The notes under the pieces: generated by a model | Seen by the model: the letters and a program-made list of their open reading frames with translations, nothing else | Databases searched by the model: none | Told to the model about the DNA's origin: nothing | In this document: positions 9,460-18,132 of the stretch, piece after piece | How positions within the stretch are numbered: the first letter of the stretch is position 1 | How the letters are laid out: each line of letters opens with the position of its first letter | NCBI RefSeq assembly: GCF_006440675.2 | Contig: NZ_CP083951.1 | Span: 558,001 to 622,000, forward strand | Origin: Mesorhizobium sp. B2-8-5 | Lineage (GTDB): Bacteria > Pseudomonadota > Alphaproteobacteria > Rhizobiales > Rhizobiaceae | Reading direction: 5' to 3' | Length of the DNA stretch: 64,000 bases | Position numbers and translations under genes: made by a program

Positions 9460-10673
9460 GCGGCTTCCTCCGTCCAGCGCGGAAACGGATCGGACAGATG
9501 CTTCCATTGTGCCGGCGAGAAAGTTTCGGCGGCAACCAGGCAGGAATCGAGTTCATCCCGGATGCGCGCTTCGTTCATCGGGTGCGTTCCGATGAAGACG
9601 ATCTCCTGCCGGCGGTCTCCCCAGACCGGATCGAAATAAGGCTGCATGGATTGGCGCCAGCCGTCGTTGTCGGGCCATCTGACCTTCGGAACCGCCGACC
9701 ACCAGAAGCCGCGCCGGCCGCTGCGGACCAACGCACCAGCCTGGCTCAATTCGCCCACATGCTGCGGGCGCGTGGCCAGCCAGAAGAATCCCTTGGCGCG
9801 GACGACGCCCGGCCATACGCGGTCGATGAAAGCCTTGAACCTCGTCGGATCGAAGGGCCGGCGCGCCCGGTAAACGAACGAACTAATCCCGTATTCCTCG
9901 GTTTCGGGAACGTGTTCGGAAAAGCCGTTCAGCTCCTTGAACCAGAGCGGATGCTCATGCGCCTTGTCGAAATCGAACAGGCCGGTATCGAGGATTGCCG
10001 CAAGGTCCACCCGACCAAAATCAGTCTCGATGATCCGCGCATCCCGATTGAGCGCACGCACGATCTTTCGCGCGGCGTCGAGGTCGGCCGCCGTCGCGGC
10101 CGACACCTTGTTGAGTACGATGACATCGGCAAATTCGATCTGCTCGACCAGCAGATCGACAAGCGCGCGGTTATCCCCATTGCCAAGCGATTCACCGCGA
10201 TCCTTCAGGAAATCGCTCGAGGCGTAGTCCTTCAGCAGATTGGCGGCGTCGACCACAGTGACCATGGCGTCGAGCCTCGCCACGTCCGACAGGCTGACGC
10301 CATTTTCGTCACGAAACTCGAAGGTGGAGGCAACCGGAAGCGGCTCGGAAACGCCGGTGGATTCGATCAGAAGATTGTCAAACCGGCCCTGCCTTGCCAG
10401 CGCCTGAACTTCCTTCAGAAGGTCGTCCCTCAAGGTGCAGCAGATGCAGCCATTGGTCATCTCGACCAGTTGCTCGTCGGTCCGCGACAGGTTCGCCCCG
10501 CCGTCGCGGATCAGCGACCCATCGATGTTGACCACGCTCATGTCGTTGACGATCACAGCGACCCGCCGACCCTGGCGATTGCCGAGAATGGTGTTGAGAA
10601 GTGTCGTCTTTCCGGCGCCGAGAAAGCCGGAAAGGACGGTCACCGGCAATTTGCGCCCTGCCTCTGCCTGCAT
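9456..10673 (-). CDS. zigA: COG0523 zinc metallochaperone GTPase, ZigA-like
   Basis: 405 aa from the ATG at 10673, chosen because GGAG lies 5 nt upstream; an ATG at 10694 lacks one. N-terminal G3E GTPase domain: P-loop [12 protein letters not shown], metal-binding GCICC, switch and NKxS segment [11 protein letters not shown]-terminal CobW-type domain ends near RWTEEAA. Members of this branch are made under zinc starvation and are thought to hand zinc to client proteins. It is the first gene of the azt operon, transcribed from the Zur operator block shared with zur. Confidence 0.85.
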   Translation of the reverse strand: MQAEAGRKLPVTVLSGFLGAGKTTLLNTILGNRQGRRVAVIVNDMSVVNIDGSLIRDGGANLSRTDEQLVEMTNGCICCTLRDDLLKEVQALARQGRFDNLLIESTGVSEPLPVASTFEFRDENGVSLSDVARLDAMVTVVDAANLLKDYASSDFLKDRGESLGNGDNRALVDLLVEQIEFADVIVLNKVSAATAADLDAARKIVRALNRDARIIETDFGRVDLAAILDTGLFDFDKAHEHPLWFKELNGFSEHVPETEEYGISSFVYRARRPFDPTRFKAFIDRVWPGVVRAKGFFWLATRPQHVGELSQAGALVRSGRRGFWWSAVPKVRWPDNDGWRQSMQPYFDPVWGDRRQEIVFIGTHPMNEARIRDELDSCLVAAETFSPAQWKHLSDPFPRWTEEAA

Positions 10674-10715
10674 GTGATCTCCGGTAGATTTCAATTCCAG
10701 TTGACCCCTGGGTAG

Positions 10716-10761
10716 GTTATGTTATTACATTGGTCAACAGAAAGTTATGTTATTTCATAAC
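10716..10761. promoter_or_regulatory. double Zur-box operator between zigA and zur
   Basis: Two 18-bp palindromic sites: GTTATGTTATTACATTGG (10716-10733, imperfect) and GTTATGTTATTTCATAAC (10744-10761, perfect GTTATG-N6-CATAAC). Centres are 28 bp apart. They lie in the 100-bp gap between the divergent GTPase operon (start 10673) and zur (start 10777), so both sides can be repressed from here. AT-rich GTTATnnnATAAC-type palindromes are typical of alphaproteobacterial Zur boxes. The block recurs at 19846-19892. Confidence 0.75.
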
Positions 10762-10776
10762 GGAAATGTGAACCGG

Positions 10777-11202
10777 ATGCTCGATCTCAATCGCGTCGGC
10801 ACGATCCCCGGCGGTCTGACCAAGAACCAGGCGCTCGTGCTGGAGATCATAGACAAGGCAGGTAAGCCGATCGGCGCCTACGAGATTTTGAGGGAACTTG
10901 GGCCTCGGGGGATCAAATCACCGGTGCAGGTTTACCGGGCGGTCAACAGTCTTATTCAATGCGGTATCGTCCACAAGGTCGAGAGCATGAACGCCTTTGT
11001 GCGCTGCACCGACGCGCACCCCCATCGTGGACAAACGACGATCCTCGCGGTCTGCGACCGGTGTGGAACTGTTGTTGAACACCATGACGAGACAGTCGAT
11101 CGCCGGCTTGTGGCCTGGGCCGAGCAAGAGGCCTTTCAGGTCGATACTGTCGCCATTGAACTCAAGGTGCGCTGCGCGAGCTGCAATGCCTCAGCTTCCT
11201 GA
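10777..11202 (+). CDS. zur: Fur-family zinc uptake regulator Zur
   Basis: About 141 aa. A winged-helix DNA-binding half (GGLTKNQALVLEIIDKAGKPIGAYEIL, then QVYRAVNSLIQCGIVHKVES) is followed by a dimer/metal half. Structural-zinc cysteines are visible as CDRCG and CASC, and a regulatory His/Cys set as DAHPHRGQ. An in-frame ATG at 10747 lies inside the perfect Zur box, so I prefer ATG 10777 (or GTG 10768). It represses zinc uptake genes when zinc is sufficient; the box overlapping its own leader predicts autoregulation. Confidence 0.85.
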   Translation: MLDLNRVGTIPGGLTKNQALVLEIIDKAGKPIGAYEILRELGPRGIKSPVQVYRAVNSLIQCGIVHKVESMNAFVRCTDAHPHRGQTTILAVCDRCGTVVEHHDETVDRRLVAWAEQEAFQVDTVAIELKVRCASCNASAS

Positions 11203-11264
11203 ATGAGCAACCACAAGTCACGCCAACGCCATACCGGCATCGCGAACCGGCTACCGATCCGACC

Positions 11265-12140
11265 TCAGTCGGATTCGAGGAGAAATGGGTTGATCGTCTC
11301 CCAGGTCTGGTTCGGAAACTCCTCGTAGAATGAGAGCTTGCCGCGCGGCAGTTCGACGGTCCGCACATTCGTCAGCGATGCCAGGCCCGTCATCTCCGCC
11401 CTGGACTTGCGTGGGGTTCCGGCGCCGTAGACGACGAGTATCTTCGTCAAGATTCGTCGCGCGCTTTCCAGGAAGGCATCGCGATCGGTGAACGGATCGA
11501 GTTCCCCGGCGACGAAGCGGAAGGAAGCGTAGCGGGCGCCAGGCGCGTCGGTGACGGTGCGTTTTTCGGCCATGCGCTCCGGCGTCAGCCAGGCCGGATC
11601 GGCATAGACATGGCCGCGCGCCATCATGCCGATGACAAGGCTGTTCACATTGAGCCGATAGAGAAAAGACCCGGCGAGCGGCAGGTCGACGGCCTTTGCC
11701 AGCCCGCGAAACAGCGCCATGCGCCTGCCGGTCATGGTTGGAAGCGGCCCACGCCAGGTCGGCGACAGCAGGCAAAGGCGACCCAAGCCACCCGGATTTT
11801 CGGCGGCCACTGCCAGCGCATAGCCCGCGCCATGACCGGCGGCGATGGTCGCAGCAGGCTGAACGACACTCTGCGTCACGAAGCGCAGGAATGTACGATA
11901 AAGTTCCGGGCGCCAGGCAATCCTGGGGCGAGGCAAGGCGCCGAAGCCGGGCCAGTCGATGGCCGTCGTGGCAAAGGATGCGCCGAGCCGCTCCTGCAGC
12001 GGTCGCATTTCGGCGCGCGTCGAGATCGAGCTGAGCGCCGGCAAAAGAAGCAGGTTCTTGCCCATTCCAAAACGGGTCAGGCCGACGGCAACCTTTTTGC
12101 CGTCCGCAATCCATTCAATTTGATCCTCGATCCAGTCCAT
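11265..12140 (-). CDS. alpha/beta-hydrolase-fold protein, probably catalytically dead
   Basis: 291 aa from the ATG at 12140. The layout is that of an alpha/beta hydrolase (IDWPGFGALPRP loop, AAGHGAGYALA elbow, RFVAGELDPFTD acid region, LPRGKLSFYEEFP). The nucleophile elbow reads G-H-G-A-G with Gly where Ser is expected, and the catalytic His position in GxHxxxxE reads Lys. Both key residues are therefore missing, suggesting a non-enzymatic or altered role. It is the third gene of the probable Zur operon COG0523-107aa-hydrolase, 4 nt after the 107-aa gene. Function is unknown. Confidence 0.7.
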   Translation of the reverse strand: MDWIEDQIEWIADGKKVAVGLTRFGMGKNLLLLPALSSISTRAEMRPLQERLGASFATTAIDWPGFGALPRPRIAWRPELYRTFLRFVTQSVVQPAATIAAGHGAGYALAVAAENPGGLGRLCLLSPTWRGPLPTMTGRRMALFRGLAKAVDLPLAGSFLYRLNVNSLVIGMMARGHVYADPAWLTPERMAEKRTVTDAPGARYASFRFVAGELDPFTDRDAFLESARRILTKILVVYGAGTPRKSRAEMTGLASLTNVRTVELPRGKLSFYEEFPNQTWETINPFLLESD

Positions 12141-12144
12141 GCCT

Positions 12145-12468
12145 TCAATGCTGTTTGACGCTGACCTTCGGGGATGAATTCTCCGCGTTTGCGTCGAGAA
12201 GCCGTTGCCCGATTTGCAGCGCGAGCGCGATGTCGGGCTCTGCAATCATTGCCACGGTCTTGCCGACGCGCAAGGAGCGTATCGGCCGCTCCAATATGCT
12301 GATGACTGTCTCCAGGTCCGGACAGCCGGATTCGCGGCAGCGAACCTCCGTCACGGTGATTGCGACATCTTCCTTCAGATCAAGCCCATCGCGTATCCAT
12401 TGTTTGATCCTGTCGGCATGAGATGATGAAGGCCCCCGTCTGGGCGCAAAGGGATTGACGAATTTCAC
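12145..12468 (-). CDS. conserved-looking 107-aa protein with CxxxxCP motif
   Basis: The start is GTG 12468, since any longer version would overlap the preceding GTPase gene. The N-terminus reads VKFVNPFAPRRGPSSSHADR, followed by TEVRCRESGCPDLETVISIL, with two Cys five residues apart and a following Pro. There is no signal peptide and no membrane segment. It sits 31 nt after the COG0523 gene and 4 nt before the hydrolase-like gene, so it is probably co-expressed under zinc limitation. I do not recognise the family. The Cys pair could bind metal, which is speculation. Confidence 0.65.
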   Translation of the reverse strand: MKFVNPFAPRRGPSSSHADRIKQWIRDGLDLKEDVAITVTEVRCRESGCPDLETVISILERPIRSLRVGKTVAMIAEPDIALALQIGQRLLDANAENSSPKVSVKQH

Positions 12469-12499
12469 CAGCTTCGCGGCCTCTCGTGATAGGCGAAGG

Positions 12500-13462
12500 T
12501 CACGCCCGGCACCCCATGAACCCGCTCTCGATGATACCCTTCGGCAGATTGCGGCCGATGAAGACAAGACGACTGGTCCGTTCCTCATCAGCCTTCCACG
12601 GCCGCTGGTGATCGCCTTCCAGCAGCATATGGACGGCTTGCACCACAAAGCGGTCGTCGTCGTCCTTGAAAGCGAGAATGCCCTTCATGCGCAACATATC
12701 CATGCCGAACCGCTGCGTGACCGTCTGCAGCCACGGCAGGAATTTTTTCGGGTCGAGCGGTTCCCTGGTGACCAGGGCGAAGCTGGTCACATGGTCATCG
12801 TGCTCATGCTCGTGGAACTCGTCGAGGAAATCCGGTTCAACTTCGAGGATACGGTCAAGGTCGAACGAATTGCGGCCGAGAACCTTGTCGAGATCGACGT
12901 CGCAACGCTGTGTGCGGTGGATGGAAACAGTGGGGTTGATGCGCCGGATGCGGCTTTCGACCTCCTTCAGGTCTTTGGCCGAGACGAGGTCGGTCTTGTT
13001 GAGCAGCACCGTATCGGCGAATGCCAACTGCTCCTGGGCTTCGTGCGCTTCGTCGATCTCGCCGAGCAGATGCTTGGCGTCGACCACTGTCACGATGGAA
13101 TCGAGCCTGGTCTTGGAACGAACGTCCTCGTCGACGAAAAACGTCTGCGCGACCGGCGCCGGGTCGGCGAGGCCGGTCGTCTCCACCAGGATCGCGTCGA
13201 AACGGTCGCGACGGCGCATCAGGCTGTCGATGATGCGGATCAAATCGCCGCGCACCGTGCAGCAGATGCAGCCATTGTTCATCTCGAACACTTCTTCGTC
13301 GGCGTCGACGATAAGATCGTTGTCGATACCGACCTCGCCGAACTCGTTGACAATGACGGCAAACTTCTTGCCGTGATTTTCGGACAGGATACGGTTCAAC
13401 AGCGTGGTTTTGCCCGCGCCGAGATAGCCGGTCAGCACGGTCACTGGAGTCTGGGTCTGCAT
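12500..13462 (-). CDS. COG0523/CobW-type GTPase with His-rich loop (YciC-like)
   Basis: 320 aa from the ATG at 13462 (CGGAG about 9 nt upstream; ATG 13495 is an alternative). P-loop [17 protein letters not shown] metal motif, NKTDLV guanine motif. An acidic/His cluster, EFHEHEHDDH, lies near residues 210-220 between the GTPase and C-terminal domains, a common metal-binding insert in this family. It heads a three-gene minus-strand operon. A Zur-box-like palindrome at 13506-13518 lies about 45 nt upstream. It is probably a second zinc allocation factor, distinct from the one at 9456-10673. Confidence 0.85.
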   Translation of the reverse strand: MQTQTPVTVLTGYLGAGKTTLLNRILSENHGKKFAVIVNEFGEVGIDNDLIVDADEEVFEMNNGCICCTVRGDLIRIIDSLMRRRDRFDAILVETTGLADPAPVAQTFFVDEDVRSKTRLDSIVTVVDAKHLLGEIDEAHEAQEQLAFADTVLLNKTDLVSAKDLKEVESRIRRINPTVSIHRTQRCDVDLDKVLGRNSFDLDRILEVEPDFLDEFHEHEHDDHVTSFALVTREPLDPKKFLPWLQTVTQRFGMDMLRMKGILAFKDDDDRFVVQAVHMLLEGDHQRPWKADEERTSRLVFIGRNLPKGIIESGFMGCRA

Positions 13463-13505
13463 GGCGGGAAACTCCGTTGAGGGGGCGGTTTTCATCTTGT
13501 TATCG

Positions 13506-13518
13506 GTTATAGTATAAC
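13506..13518. promoter_or_regulatory. Zur-box-like palindrome GTTATAGTATAAC
   Basis: A perfect 13-bp palindrome centred on G, matching the GTTATnnnATAAC pattern of the other boxes in the window. It lies in the divergent gap between the COG0523 operon (minus, start 13462) and the M23 peptidase (plus, start about 13775). It is close enough to control the first and possibly the second. Confidence 0.65.
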
Positions 13519-13774
13519 GTATCAAGCACAAAGATGTGAGGGTTGAACGGGTGTCCTTAGGGACACATCCTCGTCATAGAGGGCGGGGATCGTTCGATCC
13601 TGACAAGATGTGGGACGGGACCAGAGAGGGGAAATCTGGCAAATGGCAGTGCCTGTCGTGCCCGCAGCGGGCAAGTATCGTCGGGGGCATGATGGCAATT
13701 CCGGCGCGTTCCGGCATCGCGGTATCGATTTGAGCCATGGTCCCCTGGCGGGCATTCACTGGCAGGAACGAACC

Positions 13775-15523
13775 GTGCGGTTTGCGTTTCGAACCCATGC
13801 GCGACTCGTGCTCGCGATCATGGTCGCGGCCATCGGTGCCACGGGTATGCTGCTTGGCACATTGCGTGTTGCCGTGCGTCCTCCGGCCTTTGCCCAGGCA
13901 ATCCCGGCAAAACCACAAAGGACAAGACAAGGATCGACACCAAAGGACGATCGGCTGCCACCGCCGCATGTCGCTGGAACGGATGCGATCGCCAATCTGG
14001 TGGAAGCCGGCCCCAATGGATCCGCCAACGAATTCACCTATCGCCATGTCGAGGTTTCGCTGGGCAATCCATCTGCTGACGATCAATCGGATGCGGCGGA
14101 ACCGCTGCTATTTCAGGAAGATGCTGTTGCGCGGCCGAGTCCCTTCGATGCGCTGCTCGCAAAGCCACCGACCGACGCCTCATCAAACCGTGCTCCGAGC
14201 GCGGTCCCTCGGCCAATGCCGGGCAATTCCAAGATGATGGCGGCGCGAGGGACTCCTATCAATGTCAGCATGGCCGCGGAGCAGCCGGCGCCGCATATCA
14301 AACGGGTGGCGGCGATGCCGAAGTCCGATGTGGACGTTGCCGCTTTTTTAGCTGCCGCGGGTTTGAGCAATGCCGATGGCCATTTGCTGGCGGATGCGTT
14401 GAAGGAGCAGGCCATTGCCCCTTCCGACCGTGTCGATCTGATGCTTGAGACGCCGGCATCGAAAGCCGGAACCGCGCAACTCGCGGCGGTCCGGGTCCTT
14501 CGGGATAATGGTGCGGAGGCGATTCTTGCGCGGAGCGACGCTGGAGGTTTTCAGCCGGTCGCCAACCACGACTTGTTTGACCGCCTCGCTGCCGAGGCGA
14601 CCGAAGCAGGCTTCCACGCGGGAGGCGTGGACGGACTGGATGCGGATAGAAATGTCTCGCAACTGCGGGCGAAATATCCGCTTGTCATGCAGCGCCTTGA
14701 AAAGGAAAACGTGCCGCCCGCCGTGGCGAGCCAGATTATCGGGCTGGCGCGCAATTGCGGCCTCAAGCTCGATGGTGACTCGGCTGACGCCCACTTAATC
14801 GAGCTGATCTTCCGGACACGTGCTGATGGCAGCTCCGAACTTGTCTCGGCAAGATTCGACAGCGGAGATGGCGGCAAGACATTCTATCGCTATCGGCCGT
14901 CCGCAAACGAAGAGGCGGAATTCTTCGATGACCAGGGCCGGTCTGTTTCAAAGATGATGATGGCAAAGCCAGTCGCCAACGGAAGGCTTGGCGATGGTTT
15001 TGCCTGGCGGCTGCACCCCATTCTCGGGCGATGGCTGCATCATAACGGTGTCGACTACGCCGCCCCCTATGGCTCTCCGATCGTCGCCGCGGGGGACGGC
15101 AAGGTTGCCATCATCGGTTGGCAGCCCGGCTATGGCAAGTATGTGCGCCTGCAGCACGATGGCGGGTATTTCACGACCTACGCCCATATTTCCCGAGTGC
15201 CCGCGACGCTTCAGGTTGGACAATATGTGAAGCAGGGGCAGGTCATCGCCTATATCGGTTCGACAGGTCTTTCGACTGGGCCGCACCTTTATTACGAATT
15301 GCGGATCGGCGGCCGCTACTACGATCCTACATCCGTGCGGCTGACGGCCGGCACTCGATTGACCGGGCAGAGGTTTGAAGCCTTGCGAAAGCAAATCGAC
15401 CACGTGGGGAGAATTTCGCGATATTTGGAGCAGGCCATGACGGCGGTCCCGAAGGACCGTGGGCACCTCAGCCACGTGAACTTCGATCACGCGAATGCTC
15501 TCGCGGCACCGGCCCGAAGCTGA
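13775..15523 (+). CDS. M23 family zinc metallopeptidase (murein endopeptidase)
   Basis: 582 aa from GTG 13775, with AGGA about 8 nt upstream; the frame is open back to 13610, so the start is uncertain. One N-terminal membrane/signal segment (LVLAIMVAAIGATGMLLGTL) is followed by a Pro-rich spacer, a long central region and a C-terminal M23/LytM domain. The catalytic pattern is intact: WLHHNGVDYAAPYG (His and Asp), TYAHIS, and GPHLYYEL. It would cut peptidoglycan cross-links in the periplasm. It is divergent from the COG0523 operon across a Zur-like box. A short Lys/Arg-rich tail follows the domain. Confidence 0.85.
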   Translation: MRFAFRTHARLVLAIMVAAIGATGMLLGTLRVAVRPPAFAQAIPAKPQRTRQGSTPKDDRLPPPHVAGTDAIANLVEAGPNGSANEFTYRHVEVSLGNPSADDQSDAAEPLLFQEDAVARPSPFDALLAKPPTDASSNRAPSAVPRPMPGNSKMMAARGTPINVSMAAEQPAPHIKRVAAMPKSDVDVAAFLAAAGLSNADGHLLADALKEQAIAPSDRVDLMLETPASKAGTAQLAAVRVLRDNGAEAILARSDAGGFQPVANHDLFDRLAAEATEAGFHAGGVDGLDADRNVSQLRAKYPLVMQRLEKENVPPAVASQIIGLARNCGLKLDGDSADAHLIELIFRTRADGSSELVSARFDSGDGGKTFYRYRPSANEEAEFFDDQGRSVSKMMMAKPVANGRLGDGFAWRLHPILGRWLHHNGVDYAAPYGSPIVAAGDGKVAIIGWQPGYGKYVRLQHDGGYFTTYAHISRVPATLQVGQYVKQGQVIAYIGSTGLSTGPHLYYELRIGGRYYDPTSVRLTAGTRLTGQRFEALRKQIDHVGRISRYLEQAMTAVPKDRGHLSHVNFDHANALAAPARS

Positions 15524-15808
15524 TCGCTTCCGTCTCTCGGCAAGTTTTCGATTCCGAAGGCCAATCTGCCCGCCAGATCTGCTCCGGACTGAACTCCCCA
15601 GAGGGGACCGGGACTTCAAGCGCCTCTTCGTTTCAGCTTCTGCACCCTTGCGCTCTCACGCTCCAGTGCCGACAATTGAGGCTCCGCTTCGAGTTCAACG
15701 CCAAAAATAGCCGTTTTCTGGTTCGCTGAATCCATTGAGCGTAAAAGTCCTATCTTGATGATTCCATCGATGGCAATTTGCCGGTTTGGCGACATGGCAG
15801 GTTCGTGA
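15524..15808. other. intergenic gap, nothing recognised
   Basis: No gene, hairpin or operator stands out in these 285 bases. A start for the following HupE gene upstream of 15809 cannot be supported. Confidence 0.4.
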
Positions 15809-16453
15809 GTGGTGCAGAGTCTTGAAGAGAAAGCGGAACTGCCGTCCATCAGCAGCCCCCTCCGGTTTGGCTATTTTGCATACGGCATGGTGGCGGCGGC
15901 AACAGCTCTGACGGCCGGCTCCACGATGGCGCAAGCGCATATCATTCAATCGGGGACGGGTGGATTTGGCAGCGGCTTCGAACATCCGCTGACCGGGCCT
16001 GATCATTTCCTGGCCATGTTTGCCGTAGGACTGTGGGGCGCCCAGATCGGCGGGCGTTCGATCTGGACGCTGCCGGTTGCATTCCCGCTGATCATGGTCG
16101 TAGGCGGGATTGCCGGAATAGCAGGTGTCCCGCTGCCCGGTGTTGAGATTGGCATTGCGCTGTCGATCATCGCCCTGGGGCTGGCCATCGCTTGCGCATG
16201 GCGGCCGGCGGAATGGGTTGCGTTGCTTATGATTGCCGTGTTCGCCATTTGCCACGGACACGCCCACGGCGCGGAACTGCCGAATGCAGCCGACCCAGCC
16301 GACTATGCAATCGGCTTCGTCATCGCCACCGGCTTGATCCACCTGCTGGGTATCGGATTCGGACTTCTGCTGGGCAAGGCATTCGGCGGACGGTTGTCGC
16401 AGGGCCTGGGCGGATTGATCGCGGCGGGAGGCGTTTATTTCCTTGTCGCCTGA
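15809..16453 (+). CDS. HupE/UreJ family membrane protein (possible metal permease)
   Basis: 214 aa from GTG 15809; the start is uncertain because no good Shine-Dalgarno is seen. A signal-like segment (MVAAATALTAGSTMAQAH) precedes the family hallmark HIIQSGTGGFGSGFEHPLTGPDHFLAMFAVGLWG, with the HPxxGxDHxLAM motif, and five further hydrophobic segments. A second His cluster, CHGHAHGAELP, is also typical. Relatives transport or bind nickel or cobalt; given the neighbours, zinc is possible. The stop overlaps the start of the next gene by 11 nt. Confidence 0.8.
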   Translation: MVQSLEEKAELPSISSPLRFGYFAYGMVAAATALTAGSTMAQAHIIQSGTGGFGSGFEHPLTGPDHFLAMFAVGLWGAQIGGRSIWTLPVAFPLIMVVGGIAGIAGVPLPGVEIGIALSIIALGLAIACAWRPAEWVALLMIAVFAICHGHAHGAELPNAADPADYAIGFVIATGLIHLLGIGFGLLLGKAFGGRLSQGLGGLIAAGGVYFLVA

Positions 16454-17234
16454 AACATATCCCAAGCGATCGGCGTGGCGATTCCTGTTTCGATGGTCAG
16501 GCCCTGTCGTGGCCATCGCTGGCGTTGCCATGATCGGCGTACTTGCGACCTCTTCGGAAAGGACGCAGACGTCGTGGTGGATCCTCAACAGCGCCCTTTC
16601 TCCTGAACGCGTCTTGCCGCTGGTCGGATTGGGCTTTGCAACCGCTCTGGTAAGCGTGAGGCTTGGAGTTCTCACACTCGTGGCATTGCTGCTGGGCGAG
16701 GTGGTCGGGGCTCTGCTTTACGATCGATTCCTTGATGTGATGGCCGGCGTACGGGGAGCGACGACTCACGCTTTCCTTACCGCGCCATTTTCGATGCTGA
16801 TAATCGGCATCGTTCTCGTCGTTTCCGGTCGTTTCCGAACTTGCACAATACCCGCCGCGGCGTTGCTCATCGGCGCGTTGTTGGCCGTCGTCACAAAGTT
16901 CACCGACCCTACGTTGAACGATCTCCGAATACCGCTCTCGGGGACGATCATCGCCCTTTGGATCGTTGTCGCCGTCGGCCTTATCGGACGGATTTTCCCG
17001 CCTGCGTGGTACACGATCGGCACACGCATTCTGGGCAGTTGGCTGGTCGCGATCGGGCTCCTCCTTGGAGGAACGGCGATCGCCACCAAGCCTCCAACAA
17101 CCATGTCCCAACCATCGGGGGCTGCTCCCGCCGATGGATTGCCCACTGGGAAATACCGCTACGAGCCTCCTGTTCAGCAATTTACGCGTCCGCGCGATTC
17201 CTTGAAGCAGGGCGAACACAAGCTGATGCCGTGA
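16443..17234 (+). CDS. unknown polytopic membrane protein coupled to HupE
   Basis: 263 aa from TTG 16443, which overlaps the hupE stop by 11 nt. About six hydrophobic segments are spread over residues 20-215, with a polar Pro-rich cytoplasmic or periplasmic tail (PPTTMSQPSGAAPADG onward). A small soluble motif, RFRTCTIPAAALL, carries the only clear Cys. I do not recognise the family. The overlap suggests coupled translation with HupE and a shared transport-related role. Confidence 0.6.
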   Translation: MSPETYPKRSAWRFLFRWSGPVVAIAGVAMIGVLATSSERTQTSWWILNSALSPERVLPLVGLGFATALVSVRLGVLTLVALLLGEVVGALLYDRFLDVMAGVRGATTHAFLTAPFSMLIIGIVLVVSGRFRTCTIPAAALLIGALLAVVTKFTDPTLNDLRIPLSGTIIALWIVVAVGLIGRIFPPAWYTIGTRILGSWLVAIGLLLGGTAIATKPPTTMSQPSGAAPADGLPTGKYRYEPPVQQFTRPRDSLKQGEHKLMP

Positions 17235-17328
17235 ACGGTATCCCGGCCAGAAAAACATCTTGGTCGCGTGGCTGCGGCAGGCCGGCTGCTGCTCTGGTGT
17301 TCGACGCTTTCAGCCGTTCATCAAGGAG

Positions 17329-18132
17329 TCATTGCGCCGCCTTCAAGCGCCGGATGAGACCGGCGCCCAGATAGGCAGTGGCACCGAGCGATGTGATCCA
17401 GAAGCTCGTCGGCCAGTCTGTTTCGAACGCAAGCCACAAGCTGGTCCAGGCAATGGCGACCGCTAGCGCGATCGAGACAAGGATGCCCCGCAGCACACCG
17501 CGGGTCAGGCGCAGCGTCGTTGCCGCCGGGGCGACCATCAGCGCGAAGACGAGAAGCACGCCGACGATTTGGGTGGCTTCAGCCGTCGTCACGGCGACAA
17601 TGATCATGAACAATGTCGAAACCAGATCGAGGTTCACGCCCTTGGCCTCCGCCAACTCAGGCTGCAGGCTGGCGAAGAGCAAGGGTCTGGAAATGAAGGT
17701 CAAGCCGACCAGGATCGCCAGGGAAAGCGCTGCAAGGATGACGACCGTCCGGAAACTGATGCCGAGCACGTTTCCGAACAGGACATTCGTCGCCTGGGAC
17801 GCGAAAGCGGTGTAGAAATGCAGGAAAAGCAAGCCGAGACCGAGCGAAAGGGTCAGCACGATGCCGATCGCGACGTCGCGATGCGCTCTTTCGCCCAGAA
17901 GGCCGATGCCGATGCCGGCCAGCACGGTGAAGATAGTCAACCCGAAGAATGGCGACAGGCCGAGCAGACCGGCGCCCGTTGCGCCGGGAAATCCGACATG
18001 AGCCAGCGCATGTCCTGCGAAGGTCTGGCCTCGCAGCACGAGGAAATATCCTACCGCCCCGGTCACGATGGCAACGACCGTGCATGCGGCGAAGGCGTTG
18101 CGCATGAATTCGTAGTCAAACATCGTGAACAT
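17329..18132 (-). CDS. metal ABC transporter permease (ABC-3 family)
   Basis: 267 aa from the ATG at 18132, with GGAGGG about 8 nt upstream. Eight or so membrane segments and the ABC-3 motif GQTFAGHALAHVGFPGATGAG, with the conserved GHALAHVGFPG. It overlaps the ATPase 3' end by 17 nt. It is the third gene of the operon SBP-ATPase-permease (TroABC-like), a second zinc/manganese importer. A His/Arg-poor C-terminus ends LGAGLIRRLKAAQ. Confidence 0.85.
   Translation of the reverse strand: MFTMFDYEFMRNAFAACTVVAIVTGAVGYFLVLRGQTFAGHALAHVGFPGATGAGLLGLSPFFGLTIFTVLAGIGIGLLGERAHRDVAIGIVLTLSLGLGLLFLHFYTAFASQATNVLFGNVLGISFRTVVILAALSLAILVGLTFISRPLLFASLQPELAEAKGVNLDLVSTLFMIIVAVTTAEATQIVGVLLVFALMVAPAATTLRLTRGVLRGILVSIALAVAIAWTSLWLAFETDWPTSFWITSLGATAYLGAGLIRRLKAAQ

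Noticed and set aside
15695..16675. 326-aa minus-strand frame opposite hupE
   Set aside because: Antisense to two membrane-protein genes; it lacks any family motif and ribosome site.
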